In this document: piece by piece, positions 28,083 to 36,814 of the stretch
Layout: the number at the start of each line of letters is the position of its first letter
Position numbering within the stretch: the stretch's first letter is position 1
Assembly (NCBI RefSeq): GCF_000424665.1
Contig: NZ_AUKI01000003.1
Span: forward strand, 1-64,000
Reading direction: 5' to 3'
DNA length: 64,000 nt
Source: Salinimicrobium terrae DSM 17865
GTDB lineage: Bacteria; Bacteroidota; Bacteroidia; Flavobacteriales; Flavobacteriaceae
Notes under the pieces: generated by a model
What the model was told of the DNA's origin: nothing
What the model saw: only the letters and a program-made list of their open reading frames with translations
Databases searched by the model: none
Position numbers and translations under genes: made by a program

Positions 28083-28577
28083 ATGAAAAAAATTATGATC
28101 TTGTTTTTCACCATTGGTCTTTTGGCTTCATGTGGTGATGACGAAAAAGAAAGTCTTTCCCAGGAGTTTGATGAGCTAATGGTGCAAAACGATAGCCTCC
28201 AGGCCGTACATTCAGAATTTGAGTCTACGCATCAAACAATTCAGCAAAATCACCAGGAGCTTTTGGAACAGTTGGATACTTTACAGGTTTCAGATTCTAC
28301 TTTTTTCGATCAAATGGCACAAAATGAAGTGATTATCAAAAAACATGAAGGAATTCTGGCGGGCCATGAGGAATTAATGGATGGACATCAGGATCTTAAG
28401 AATAACTTTGGAAATTTGAGCAGTTCGGAGATGAAAGCGCAGATTTCAAAGATGAAAGAGGTGCATAGTACCATGATGGAAGAGCACAGCAACATGAGAA
28501 ATGAGCACGAAGAAATGATGAACAAACACGACGAAATTCGTAAAAATATCATTGACAGCAACAGGGAAGACATATAG
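28083..28577 (+). CDS. Lipoprotein with histidine-led heptad repeats
   Basis: A protein of 164 residues. The signal ends in the lipobox LLASC-G (Cys about 17), followed by acidic residues. The rest is almost wholly helical and coiled-coil-like. In three blocks a His recurs every seven residues: HSEFEST-HQTIQQN-HQELLEQ, HEGILAG-HEELMDG-HQDLKNN, and HSTMMEE-HSNMRNE-HEEMMNK-HDEIRKN, ten heptads in all. Such a His stripe along one helix face could bind metal or act in pH sensing; that is inference. I do not recognise a named family. It has its own -7-like box (TAAATTTG, 28046-28053) and terminator. Confidence 0.8.
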   Translation: MKKIMILFFTIGLLASCGDDEKESLSQEFDELMVQNDSLQAVHSEFESTHQTIQQNHQELLEQLDTLQVSDSTFFDQMAQNEVIIKKHEGILAGHEELMDGHQDLKNNFGNLSSSEMKAQISKMKEVHSTMMEEHSNMRNEHEEMMNKHDEIRKNIIDSNREDI

Positions 28578-28616
28578 GTCGACTCGCCACAAATTCAGAA
28601 TTTTCAAAATACATCT

Positions 28617-28659
28617 ATTCCCATAGTATTCAAAAAAGGTACTATGGGAATATTTTTTT
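28617..28659 (+). terminator. Rho-independent terminator of the His-heptad lipoprotein gene
   Basis: ATTCCCATAGTA (28617-28628) pairs perfectly with TACTATGGGAAT (28640-28651) and is followed by a run of seven T. It touches the stop codon of the convergent gene at 28658. Confidence 0.88.
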
Positions 28660-29284
28660 AAATATCTATACTTTTAATATTCAGCACGTTATTTCCAAGA
28701 ATTTTCACCGAGATAAGTAAGGTTCGCTGTCCCGGAATAATCTCCTGAACCCGGAATTCATTGATCTTCCCTGTAATGTTCATCCCATCTGCTACCTCGA
28801 GACCGGCAGCGAATCGCTGATTTAGTGTTTCAAGCTTTTCAAGTACTATAGGGCGTATATCAAATTTCATTTTTTCCTTTAATTTGGAATACATAAAGTT
28901 ATTGATAAGGGTCTCCACCACCTTATCAACAAACCATCCGTTTTTTACCCCTTCAAGTTTGTACCGGCGAATCTGTACCTCCTGGTCTATTTCCTTAAAA
29001 GAGAGGGAAAGATGCACCACGGCTTTTATCACCTTATTTTTAAAAAATGTTGTTAGAAGATTTAACTGTACATGAACGGCCAGATCAAAATCTTCCAAAG
29101 GACTGCGCACAAGGTTGATCATTTGAATTCGTGCATGGTCTGAAGTTTCTCCATTCGCCTTGCCTTTACTAAGAACCTTACCCAGTAATTTCTTTTGAAG
29201 ATAAGTCTCAAGTACCTTATAATCAATTTTTACCGGCAATCCTAGAATTACGTTATACTTATTTTCAGAACTTGTTCCTTCCAT
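28658..29284 (-). CDS. Unknown protein, possibly DUF4403-related
   Basis: A protein of 208 residues without a signal peptide or membrane helix. It alternates beta-strand-like stretches (VILGLPVKIDYKVLETYLQKKL, LAVHVQLNLLTTFF, TLLISVKILGNNVLNI) with a central amphipathic helix region. The opening 'LPVKIDYKVLETYLQKKLLG' and the overall length recall one half of DUF4403/TULIP-like lipid-binding proteins, but I cannot confirm this by eye. Convergent with the lipoprotein gene; divergent from the carbonic anhydrase gene. Confidence 0.75.
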   Translation of the reverse strand: MEGTSSENKYNVILGLPVKIDYKVLETYLQKKLLGKVLSKGKANGETSDHARIQMINLVRSPLEDFDLAVHVQLNLLTTFFKNKVIKAVVHLSLSFKEIDQEVQIRRYKLEGVKNGWFVDKVVETLINNFMYSKLKEKMKFDIRPIVLEKLETLNQRFAAGLEVADGMNITGKINEFRVQEIIPGQRTLLISVKILGNNVLNIKSIDI

Positions 29285-29424
29285 AGTTGTTCAGTTGCAT
29301 AAAAATAAAAGATAATGAATTTCAAATTCCCAGTCAACTTCCTTTTAAAGCTTAGAAATTTTTAACGGAAAGAAGATGATGAGTAATGGGTTTTGTATTT
29401 TTACAAATCTTAAAACCATCTTTT

Positions 29425-29946
29425 ATGCCACTCATTCTTCCAGTAGAAGAAAAAAATCCGCAGTTTGGGGAAAACTGTTTTATAGCCGATAATGCTACTG
29501 TTGTTGGAGACGTTGAAATGGGTAGGGACTGCTCAATATGGTTTACTGCCGTAGTAAGAGGAGATGTAAATTCGATTCGCATAGGTTCCAGGACGAACAT
29601 CCAGGATGGAGCTGTAATTCACTGCACCTACAAGAAGGCAGCCACTACCATTGGCAATGATGTTTCTATTGGGCACCGGGCTATTGTTCACGGTTGCCGG
29701 GTAGAAGACAACGTGCTAATAGGAATGGGAGCAATTGTTATGGATGATGCCGTAGTACAGGAAGGCTGTATAATAGCAGCTGGGGCAGTAGTATTAGAAA
29801 AGACAGTTTGTGAAGCCGGACATATTTATGCAGAAGTTCCTGCAAAAAAGATAAAGAAATTGTCTAAAGAACAGATTGCTAATTTGAAAAAGACAGCAGC
29901 AAATTACATAATGTACAGTAGCTGGTTTGAGGAAAAGCAAGGTTAA
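29425..29946 (+). CDS. Gamma-class carbonic anhydrase family protein
   Basis: A protein of 173 residues with left-handed beta-helix hexapeptide repeats (CFIADNATVVGDVEMGRDCSIW, NVLIGMGAIVMDDAVV). Metal-ligand His residues are visible in VIHCT, IGHRAIVHGC, consistent with gamma-CA/YrdA-like proteins. Whether it is catalytically active is not known for this subgroup. The frame is open from 29386, but the ATG at 29425 (MPLILPVEEKNPQFG) is the usual start. Confidence 0.92.
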   Translation: MPLILPVEEKNPQFGENCFIADNATVVGDVEMGRDCSIWFTAVVRGDVNSIRIGSRTNIQDGAVIHCTYKKAATTIGNDVSIGHRAIVHGCRVEDNVLIGMGAIVMDDAVVQEGCIIAAGAVVLEKTVCEAGHIYAEVPAKKIKKLSKEQIANLKKTAANYIMYSSWFEEKQG

Positions 29947-29955
29947 AACCTACTG

Positions 29956-30081
29956 CTAGAGAGACCACAACCTGTGCAGGGAAAGAATAAGAATAATTCC
30001 TGCCACAGCTGCAAGGATAAACAAACCAATAAAACGCACATTGGAATTATTTATAAGTTTTATGATATCATGTTTTGACAT
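29956..30081 (-). CDS. Small single-pass membrane protein (41 residues)
   Basis: A short ORF reads MSKHDIIKLINNSNVRFIG then LFILAAVAGIILILSL and ends HRLWSL. An amphipathic N-terminal segment is followed by one clear transmembrane helix, with a polar/basic end. The composition is far from random and the ORF fills the gap between two plus-strand genes. No family is recognised. The ten-base gap after the carbonic anhydrase gene places it convergent with it. Confidence 0.6.
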   Translation of the reverse strand: MSKHDIIKLINNSNVRFIGLFILAAVAGIILILSLHRLWSL

Positions 30082-30203
30082 AGATCCATTTTACGTCTTG
30101 AAACGCAAATAAAGTGCCAGAAGCAACAGACTATGGAAATAATTTCCTTTACAAAATGTTTCGTGATTAATCTTATATTGTACCAAAATCCTCACAGTTA
30201 TTA

Positions 30204-30869
30204 ATGAAGGTCAATTCAGATTTTGTATGGGCAGTTATCTTGCTGATAGTGGCAGCAGCTTCTTTCTTCCTTGGCATTAAAAAAGAAAATTTAAAATCGG
30301 AAGAACTGCTTGATGAAAAACTTGAGGAAATCAGGGTTCTGGAGAATAAGAATCAGCAACTTTCGGAAGAATTAATTTCTCGAGGAATTTACAGTTATCC
30401 ACAGGCGAGCATAATTCCAAAAATGGAGGATTCTGTGGCTATGGTCCTTATCTCGCTCAATGGAAAAGATCCAATTAAAAACTTAAGGTTAAGAAGAAAT
30501 GTTTTCTTCAATTACTCTGCCATGGGATCTTTCCAACCCTCACAAGAAGGAAGATTAACCGATTTAGGTGATTTAAAACCTCACAATCCTTCGGCTTTTG
30601 ACATTCCTTTGCAAGGAGATGAAGTTGCCTTGAATCTGGAATATGAATCAAAAAATGATACGTGGCAGCAATATATTTGGATCAAAAAATCCGGGGAGGG
30701 CCAAATCAAATTATTTTGGATTATTACCAACGAAAGTTCAGTGGTGATAGACAAACACGTTGATCCCGGTTTTCATTTGGATTCAGAAGAAAAGGTGGTG
30801 CCATGGGATGATCAAAAAATCAATTATTCCAATATAGAAATGAATTCCATTTTTCCTCCAAACAACTAA
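30204..30869 (+). CDS. Unknown membrane-anchored protein with coiled coil
   Basis: A protein of 221 residues. An N-terminal transmembrane helix (about 8-25) is followed by a coiled coil (ENLKSEELLDEKLEEIRVLENKNQQL, about 29-58) and a soluble C-terminal domain rich in beta-strand-like stretches (VAMVLISLNGKDPIKNLRLRRN, QIKLFWIITNESSVV). No family is recognised. Its stop overlaps the 3' end of the convergent symporter gene by four bases. Confidence 0.75.
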   Translation: MKVNSDFVWAVILLIVAAASFFLGIKKENLKSEELLDEKLEEIRVLENKNQQLSEELISRGIYSYPQASIIPKMEDSVAMVLISLNGKDPIKNLRLRRNVFFNYSAMGSFQPSQEGRLTDLGDLKPHNPSAFDIPLQGDEVALNLEYESKNDTWQQYIWIKKSGEGQIKLFWIITNESSVVIDKHVDPGFHLDSEEKVVPWDDQKINYSNIEMNSIFPPNN

Positions 30870-32170
30870 ACCCGGACTTCCTTTAAACCTACGGAAACCG
30901 GAGGTGTATTGATGATCACAGCTTTGGCCACTAAACTGGAAACAGCTGCATCCCCCGAGACATTTACAACAGTCCTACACATATCAAGTGGTCTGTCAAC
31001 CCCGAAGATAAGGGCTAAACCGGCTTCCGGTATTCCCGCCTGGGCCAGTACGATCACCAGCATTACCATTCCGGCACCCGGTACTGCGGCAGATCCTATT
31101 GAGGCCAGCGTCGCAGTAAGTATAATTCCTAATTGGGTGCCAAGAGAAAGTTCAAGTCCAAAAGCCTGGGCTATAAAAACTGCTGCAACGGCCTGGTAGA
31201 GGCTTGTTCCATCCATATTTATAGTCGCTCCAACCGGAAGAACAAAACTCGCCACTTCCTTTGGCACCCCAAGATGTTCCGTCACCCTTTCCATAGTTAC
31301 CGGAAGGGTCGCGGCACTGGAACTTGTTGAAAAGGCCAGTAATTGAGCAGGAGCTATCCCCCTGAAAAAGGAGAGAGGTGATCTCTTAGTAAAGAAATAT
31401 ACCATTAGCGCATAAACACCGATCATTAGGAGCAATCCCAGAATAACAGTAATGGCATACATGCCCAGGGCCGCAAAAAGGTCCAGGCTGGGGGCATCAA
31501 TAACCAGAGTCGCTAAAAGGGCAAACACCCCTACAGGTGCGGCCATCATGATAACATCAATCATCTTAAGGATAACCTCGTTAAAACTATCGAAGAAATC
31601 CTTTACCGGTTTTGCCGTATCTCCTGGAATAAGTATTAACCCCACTCCCACCATAAGAGCAAAGAATATCACCTGGAGCATATTTCTGTTATCTGCAGCG
31701 GCTCCCATGAAATTTTCGGGTACAATATCCACAATACCCTGTAAAGGACCAGTCTCCTGCTGTACTACAGCTTTAGAAATATTTGTTGAAGCCTCAGTTT
31801 CATAGCTTGAAAGGAGATCCATTCTTGTTTCTTCTGAAATAGAAGCACCCGGTTCAATGAGGTTGACCAGAATTAAACCTATACAAACTGCTGTTATAGT
31901 GGTGAGAATAAAAGTAAAGACCGTCCGGAATCCCATTTTTGAAAGGTTAGAAAGATCCTTAAGATCAGAAACACCTTTGATAAGGGAGGCAAGGATAAGA
32001 GGAACTGCAATTAGCTTCAGTGCATTAATAAAAATGTTGCCGAAAGGTTTAATCCAATCCCGGACAAAAGAAGGACCCCATGTAAACTGCGCCAAAGCCA
32101 GACCTACTAATACACCGAAGCTCATCCCTATGAGGATTTGCCAGTGCATAGGGATATTTTTTTTCCTCAT
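30866..32170 (-). CDS. Dicarboxylate/amino acid:cation symporter (DAACS family)
   Basis: A protein of 434 residues with eight or so transmembrane helices. The family motifs are all present: the Ser-rich hairpin LAFSTSSSAATLPVT, GATINMDGTSLYQ, and VDRPLDMCRTVVNVSGDA. It resembles GltP/GltT and couples uptake of glutamate, aspartate or C4-dicarboxylates to Na+ or H+; the exact substrate cannot be read. It lies 51 bases downstream of the calcium/sodium antiporter gene on the same strand. Confidence 0.94.
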   Translation of the reverse strand: MRKKNIPMHWQILIGMSFGVLVGLALAQFTWGPSFVRDWIKPFGNIFINALKLIAVPLILASLIKGVSDLKDLSNLSKMGFRTVFTFILTTITAVCIGLILVNLIEPGASISEETRMDLLSSYETEASTNISKAVVQQETGPLQGIVDIVPENFMGAAADNRNMLQVIFFALMVGVGLILIPGDTAKPVKDFFDSFNEVILKMIDVIMMAAPVGVFALLATLVIDAPSLDLFAALGMYAITVILGLLLMIGVYALMVYFFTKRSPLSFFRGIAPAQLLAFSTSSSAATLPVTMERVTEHLGVPKEVASFVLPVGATINMDGTSLYQAVAAVFIAQAFGLELSLGTQLGIILTATLASIGSAAVPGAGMVMLVIVLAQAGIPEAGLALIFGVDRPLDMCRTVVNVSGDAAVSSLVAKAVIINTPPVSVGLKEVRV

Positions 32171-32221
32171 AACCTTCAGAGATAATTTATACCCTTAAAC
32201 AGGACAGGCTTAATTCAAATT

Positions 32222-33178
32222 TCATATCTCTTTAAGAACCAGATAAGTTGTATAGACTAGGTAAATTAGAAGTAATACACCCGCTTCCCATCTTTCGAGC
32301 GTTCTCTTTCCACCAAGGAACATGAATAAAAACAACAGAGCGGTACCTCCAAACAGGAGATAGAGGTCAGTATTAAAAACAGCATCATAGCCAATTGGCC
32401 TCAGCAGCGCACTTAGCCCCAGGATAAAGAAAATATTAAAGATGTTCGAGCCAATGATGTTACCCACTGCGATGTCATTGTTCTTCTTAAAAGCCGCAAT
32501 AACAGAAGTGGCTAACTCGGGCAAGGAAGTACCGGCGGCCACAATGGTAATACCAATGATCTTCTCACTCACTCCAAGAGTTCCGGCAATTTGCATGGCA
32601 CTTTCTACAACCAGCCTTCCTCCCAGGATTAAACCTGCAAGTCCAAGAATAATAAATCCGAAGATTTTAGTATTAGACTTTTCCTTCTCTACCCCAACAG
32701 AGGTCGCGGGCACGTCTTTTAATTGCTTATAGACATAAAAAAGAAACGCCAGAAAGAATAGAATTAGAACTAAAGCATCCCACCTGCCTAAAGAACCTTC
32801 CTGATCAACAAAAAAGTCATTAACCAGAAAATAAAGTACTACAGCAGCAAGTAAGGAGATCGGAATTTCTTTCCATACAGTTGTTTGTTGAACTAACAGA
32901 GGAGAAATCAACCCTGCCACTCCCAGGATAAACAGAAGGTTGAAGTTATTACTTCCAATCACATTGGCAAAGACAATATCCTCGTGTCCTTGATAGGCCG
33001 CAACCGCGTTCACCACCAGCTCTGGTGCCGAGGTTCCAAAAGCTACTATGGTAAGACCAATGGCGAGATCGGATATCTTTTTCTTACGGGCGAAGGCAGA
33101 GGAGTTTTCCACAAGCCATCCTGCCCCTTTTATTAGTAGTATAAGCCCAATTACAAGCAGTAAAAATTGTAGTATCAT
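32222..33178 (-). CDS. Calcium/sodium antiporter (CaCA family, YrbG-like)
   Basis: A protein of 318 residues with about ten membrane helices and two inverted alpha-repeats: GTSAPELVVNAVA with NVIGSNNFNLLFILG in the first half and GTSLPELATSVIA with NIIGSNIFNIFFILG in the second. These hold the cation-binding Glu residues. It exchanges Ca2+ for Na+ (or H+) across the inner membrane. It is probably transcribed with the symporter gene that follows. Confidence 0.95.
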   Translation of the reverse strand: MILQFLLLVIGLILLIKGAGWLVENSSAFARKKKISDLAIGLTIVAFGTSAPELVVNAVAAYQGHEDIVFANVIGSNNFNLLFILGVAGLISPLLVQQTTVWKEIPISLLAAVVLYFLVNDFFVDQEGSLGRWDALVLILFFLAFLFYVYKQLKDVPATSVGVEKEKSNTKIFGFIILGLAGLILGGRLVVESAMQIAGTLGVSEKIIGITIVAAGTSLPELATSVIAAFKKNNDIAVGNIIGSNIFNIFFILGLSALLRPIGYDAVFNTDLYLLFGGTALLFLFMFLGGKRTLERWEAGVLLLIYLVYTTYLVLKEI

Positions 33179-33274
33179 GAATAATTTTAGGAAAATATAG
33201 TTAAATTATTTTTTTTAAGCACATTATTAAGGAGAAGAGATCACCCGAAAGCTATCTCTTTTCTTCTCAAACCT

Positions 33275-33778
33275 TTACGCAGCAGAATTTAAATTTGGAC
33301 GCAAACTAATTAACGCATTGATGGTACGATTCCACTTTTCTGCATGTTTCAATTCATAATCCTGCATATAAGTTTCTTCACAGTTGTAAAGGTTTACAAT
33401 CTGCATTGTACCGTTATGCAACTTCAACTGGAGATCTAATCGTTGCAGGATGGTCTCTGTACGTTGTTCTATTTTCAAGGTCTGGACTTCCTGAAGAATT
33501 TCGCACGTGCATACCTGCTTAAGATCAATAATTTCTGAAACCAGTTCTGTTCTCTTTTTTTGAACCAGTAAAATCTTGTTTTTTTCTTTGTCAAGGCCAA
33601 TAATGTTATTGTTCCAACTATCTTTTTCCTCAAAACGAAGCTGATGCTTCTTGGTTTCTTCTGAAAATTTATTTTTTAATCTGCCGGATTCTTTTCGACC
33701 AATCAGAATAAAAAGAAAATAAGATAAAAATACTGCTGCCACGAGGACAAAGTCGACGAATAATATATCAAGTTTCAT
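33275..33778 (-). CDS. Unknown single-pass membrane protein
   Basis: About 167 residues from the ATG at 33778 (an upstream ATG at 33823 is also open). A transmembrane helix (DFVLVAAVFLSYFLFILIG) is followed by a Lys/Glu-rich cytosolic part with coiled-coil character (SGRLKNKFSEETKKHQL, KEKNKILLVQKKRTEL) and a CTC pair. No family is recognised. It stands alone between the antiporter gene and a small secreted protein gene. Confidence 0.65.
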   Translation of the reverse strand: MKLDILFVDFVLVAAVFLSYFLFILIGRKESGRLKNKFSEETKKHQLRFEEKDSWNNNIIGLDKEKNKILLVQKKRTELVSEIIDLKQVCTCEILQEVQTLKIEQRTETILQRLDLQLKLHNGTMQIVNLYNCEETYMQDYELKHAEKWNRTINALISLRPNLNSAA

Positions 33779-33882
33779 TTCTTTAAATTTAAATTTTAAA
33801 TACTGCATTATTGTACCTATCAACAGTTGAAGGTACCAGGAAAGGTGAATTTCACCTTTGCCATTTTATGAGCTAATTCAAT

Positions 33883-34254
33883 CTAAAGAAAGACATGAAA
33901 GGGAAAAATTATCTCCTTCACCCCCAAACCTGGAACAATATTGTGGGAACGTTTAAGATAATGAAGAGAAGTAGTAGTATGATTTGCACTGTGTGCCTCA
34001 AAAAGTTCAGGGAAATAAAAAGATCCTTTTACAAAAACCAGGCTCTTCTGACTCGGGAGAATAAAATCGAAAAGATTTTCAACCTCCTCTCCTGCTAACG
34101 GAGTACTTATTAATTCCTGCAGACCATCGCGATCTTCGGAAGTTAGAAAACCTTGATTAGCTGAAAATATTGAGTTACTGTTGCCGAAAAGCATCAGGAA
34201 CAGGAGAACCACCCGGGGTGATATAAAAATATTTTTCAGCATTTTCATGATCAA
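33883..34254 (-). CDS. Unknown small secreted protein
   Basis: About 119-123 residues, starting at 34254 or at the third Met (34242). A hydrophobic signal peptide (VVLLFLMLFGNSNSIFSA) is followed by a short soluble part with HYLKRSHNIVPGLGV near the end. No family is recognised. The protein is probably exported; the function is unknown, and the possibility that it is a spurious ORF is not negligible. Confidence 0.5.
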   Translation of the reverse strand: MIMKMLKNIFISPRVVLLFLMLFGNSNSIFSANQGFLTSEDRDGLQELISTPLAGEEVENLFDFILPSQKSLVFVKGSFYFPELFEAHSANHTTTSLHYLKRSHNIVPGLGVKEIIFPFHVFL

Positions 34255-34700
34255 ATGTACTACATAGTTATGTTAAAAAAACATGCGTTAATCAACAACC
34301 AAAAAAATAATTTTTCCGCAATTTCCAAACGTAAAAAAGCCATAGGAGAATCTAAAATTTGAGTCTGGACAGTAACTTCAAATTTGTCCAGGAGCTGAAT
34401 AAGTTAAAATTTCCTGCTCCTTATCCCGAACAAGATTATTAAATCCCATAATAGAAAATGATGAAAGAAGGTCAAATAATAAAATCAGTGTAACTATTTA
34501 TTTCAAGGTAAAACGTTAATAATTTAATCTAATTTGTCAAAATTAGCCTTTCGGGGGGTGATGAACTGTATTTCGAAAATTATGGAAATACATATCTTTG
34601 GATTGGAAACCAGTTTTTCGGTAGTACAACTGAAGAAGTGCGGAGAATTGAATCAATCAACTAAGACAAATTGAACTAAGGTTAATCCAAATGCCCATTT
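34255..34700. other. 446-base intergenic region before the histidine kinase
   Basis: An AT-rich region without a supported gene. It holds a short inverted repeat (CTGGACA 34365-34371 with TGTCCAG 34385-34391). A 37-codon ORF at 34561-34674 has no supporting motif. It probably contains the promoter of the kinase gene. Confidence 0.5.
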
Positions 34701-35783
34701 ATGTCTAAACAATCAAAAAAAGATATCCTTCAACTACGGAACTTAAATTTTGACCTCGCCAATTATTTTTCTAATACTATTATTCCTCAATTGTTTGTAG
34801 ATGCAGACATGATTTTAAGAGTTTTTACTCCGCCGGCAATGAAACAATTTTCATTGTCCTATGATGATATCGGCAGAAATATTGAAGATGTAAAAGATAA
34901 CATCAGATATCCTACAATTGCTGAAAATATACAGGAGGTAATAACCACTAATCATGTATTTGAAAAGGAAATCCAAACTACAGAAGGCAACTGGTTTCAA
35001 ATGAATATCGTGCCGTACGTGGATCATGAAGATGATAGTACAAATGGGGTAATAGTCACATTCGTTGATATTAATAAAAGGTTAAATGCCATAAAAGAGC
35101 TGGAAAAAGTCAATGCACAACATCAGGTATTACTATACGCATTATCTCATGATGTAAAACAACCTATATCAACTCTTAAGTTGCTTACCACCGGACTTAG
35201 GGAAACGTACAAGCGAAAGGATAAGGAGCAGTTCAATCTTATGTTAGACAGGTTAGAAACCACCTCTGATGGAATTAATTCTCTGTTAAATGAGTATGCC
35301 CTGAACGGAGAAGCAAATCTACAACAGAGCGAAGATCTCATCGATCTTGAAATCATCAGTCAAAATGTTCTGGATGCTCTTAGAGATGAAATTAAAAACA
35401 ATAATATTACTATTAATAAGAATTTTAAAGCTCCAAAAATTATATTTCCAAAGAATAATCTAAGGAGCATAATTTATAATCTATTGCATAATGCTATTAA
35501 GTATCGGGATCATGACCGTACTTCTGTTATTGATATAAATACTTTCCAAGTAAAAGGCTCTGTGGTCTTCAGTGTCGAGGACAATGGTATTGGAATTGAC
35601 CAAGAGGATCAGGAAAAAATCTTTGAGAAGTCTTCAAGAATAAATAAAGAGATAGAGGGAACAGGTATGGGATTGTATATCATCAAAAAGATGCTCGAAG
35701 CCAATAAAGCCTGGATTGAAGTCAATAGTACTGTTGGAAAAGGAACCAGTTTCCAGGTATTTTTTAAGCATGAGAATGAGTAG
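34701..35783 (+). CDS. Orphan PAS-domain sensor histidine kinase
   Basis: A protein of 360 residues without membrane helices, so cytosolic. A PAS-like domain occupies about residues 20-135 (ADMILRVFTPPAMKQF ... VIVTFVDINKRLNAIKEL). The dimerisation/phosphoacceptor His is in YALSHDVKQPISTLKLL (about residue 150). The ATP-binding domain has the N box (RSIIYNLLHNAIKY), G1 (VEDNGIGID) and G2 (GTGMGLYIIKKM). No response regulator is adjacent, so the partner is unknown. The signal sensed is not evident. Confidence 0.93.
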   Translation: MSKQSKKDILQLRNLNFDLANYFSNTIIPQLFVDADMILRVFTPPAMKQFSLSYDDIGRNIEDVKDNIRYPTIAENIQEVITTNHVFEKEIQTTEGNWFQMNIVPYVDHEDDSTNGVIVTFVDINKRLNAIKELEKVNAQHQVLLYALSHDVKQPISTLKLLTTGLRETYKRKDKEQFNLMLDRLETTSDGINSLLNEYALNGEANLQQSEDLIDLEIISQNVLDALRDEIKNNNITINKNFKAPKIIFPKNNLRSIIYNLLHNAIKYRDHDRTSVIDINTFQVKGSVVFSVEDNGIGIDQEDQEKIFEKSSRINKEIEGTGMGLYIIKKMLEANKAWIEVNSTVGKGTSFQVFFKHENE

Positions 35784-35983
35784 ATTACCAAAGTCAGATA
35801 TTAATATTAAAATCTCATGTTTCCAGGATAGAAAGCTTCAGAAGTATCAGGATATGAATTGCCTCCACCTGATCTTAGATCTGGAAGGCAAGGAAATTAT
35901 ATAATAACTTATACAGCTACTTCAAAGAGATAGACCGGCAAGGGAAAGACACCAGGATCTGGGATAGCAAAACTGAACATTAG

Positions 35984-36745
35984 GTGAATACTACTCATGA
36001 TATCCAGCATCCTTTTTATTCTGGTCTTAGCGGCTTGCAGTTGCCAATCCCCAAATATCTATTTCCTCCTCCTTATGAAAATGCCAGTAGGTTGACATTT
36101 TACGCATCTTTCTTTAATAGCATAGAATTTAATAGTACGTTTTATAAAGTTCCGAAACCGGCAACAGTCGCAAGATGGGCAACATCGGTACCGGAAAACT
36201 TTAGGTTTACATTTAAATTATGGAAAGAAATTACACACAACAAAGGGTTAAATTTCAATAAAGAGGATATTGTTGCTTTCTTTAATTCCATCAACTCTGT
36301 CAATGAAAAGAAAGGATGTTTGCTCATTCAGTTTCCCCCGAGCATTGGGATAGAACACGCGAAGCAATTAGAAAAATTGTTAAGCTGTATTACTGAATCA
36401 AATCCTTCACACGACTGGAAATTTGCTGTAGAGTTTCGAAATAATTCCTGGTATCACGAGGAAACTTATGAACTATTGGATTTTCACAAAGCGACAATAG
36501 TCATACATGATATCCCTAAATCTGCAACACCTTTCCTAGACCATAATTCCGATTTTCTGTATTTTAGATTTCATGGGCCAACAGGAAATTATCGGGAGAG
36601 CTATTCAGAAGATTTTTTAATAGAACACGCTACTCTTGTAAATGAGTGGATAGAGGAAGGGAAAACAGTCTATGTATATTTTAATAATACCATGGGTGAT
36701 GCGTTTAATAATCTGAAAACACTTACTCGTTTTGTTCAGGATTAA
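35984..36745 (+). CDS. DUF72 family protein (TIM-barrel, YecE-like)
   Basis: A protein of 253 residues. Family landmarks are the early aromatic region (ASRLTFYASFFNSIEFNSTFYK), RFTFKLWKEITH, the middle LIQFPPSIG and WKFAVEFRNNSW, and the C-terminal FLYFRFHGPTGNYRESYS. The start is a GTG at 35984. The function of DUF72 is not settled. It lies 69 bases before the Nei-like glycosylase gene on the same strand. Confidence 0.88.
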   Translation: MNTTHDIQHPFYSGLSGLQLPIPKYLFPPPYENASRLTFYASFFNSIEFNSTFYKVPKPATVARWATSVPENFRFTFKLWKEITHNKGLNFNKEDIVAFFNSINSVNEKKGCLLIQFPPSIGIEHAKQLEKLLSCITESNPSHDWKFAVEFRNNSWYHEETYELLDFHKATIVIHDIPKSATPFLDHNSDFLYFRFHGPTGNYRESYSEDFLIEHATLVNEWIEEGKTVYVYFNNTMGDAFNNLKTLTRFVQD

Positions 36746-36814
36746 ATTCTGATAGGATATGATATACTATAACAACACAAAGCACCAGAATTTCTTTTAA
36801 TCCAATGAAAATAT

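Noticed and set aside
34561-34674. A 37-codon ORF before the histidine kinase
   Set aside because: No signal peptide, membrane helix or motif; the length is within chance.
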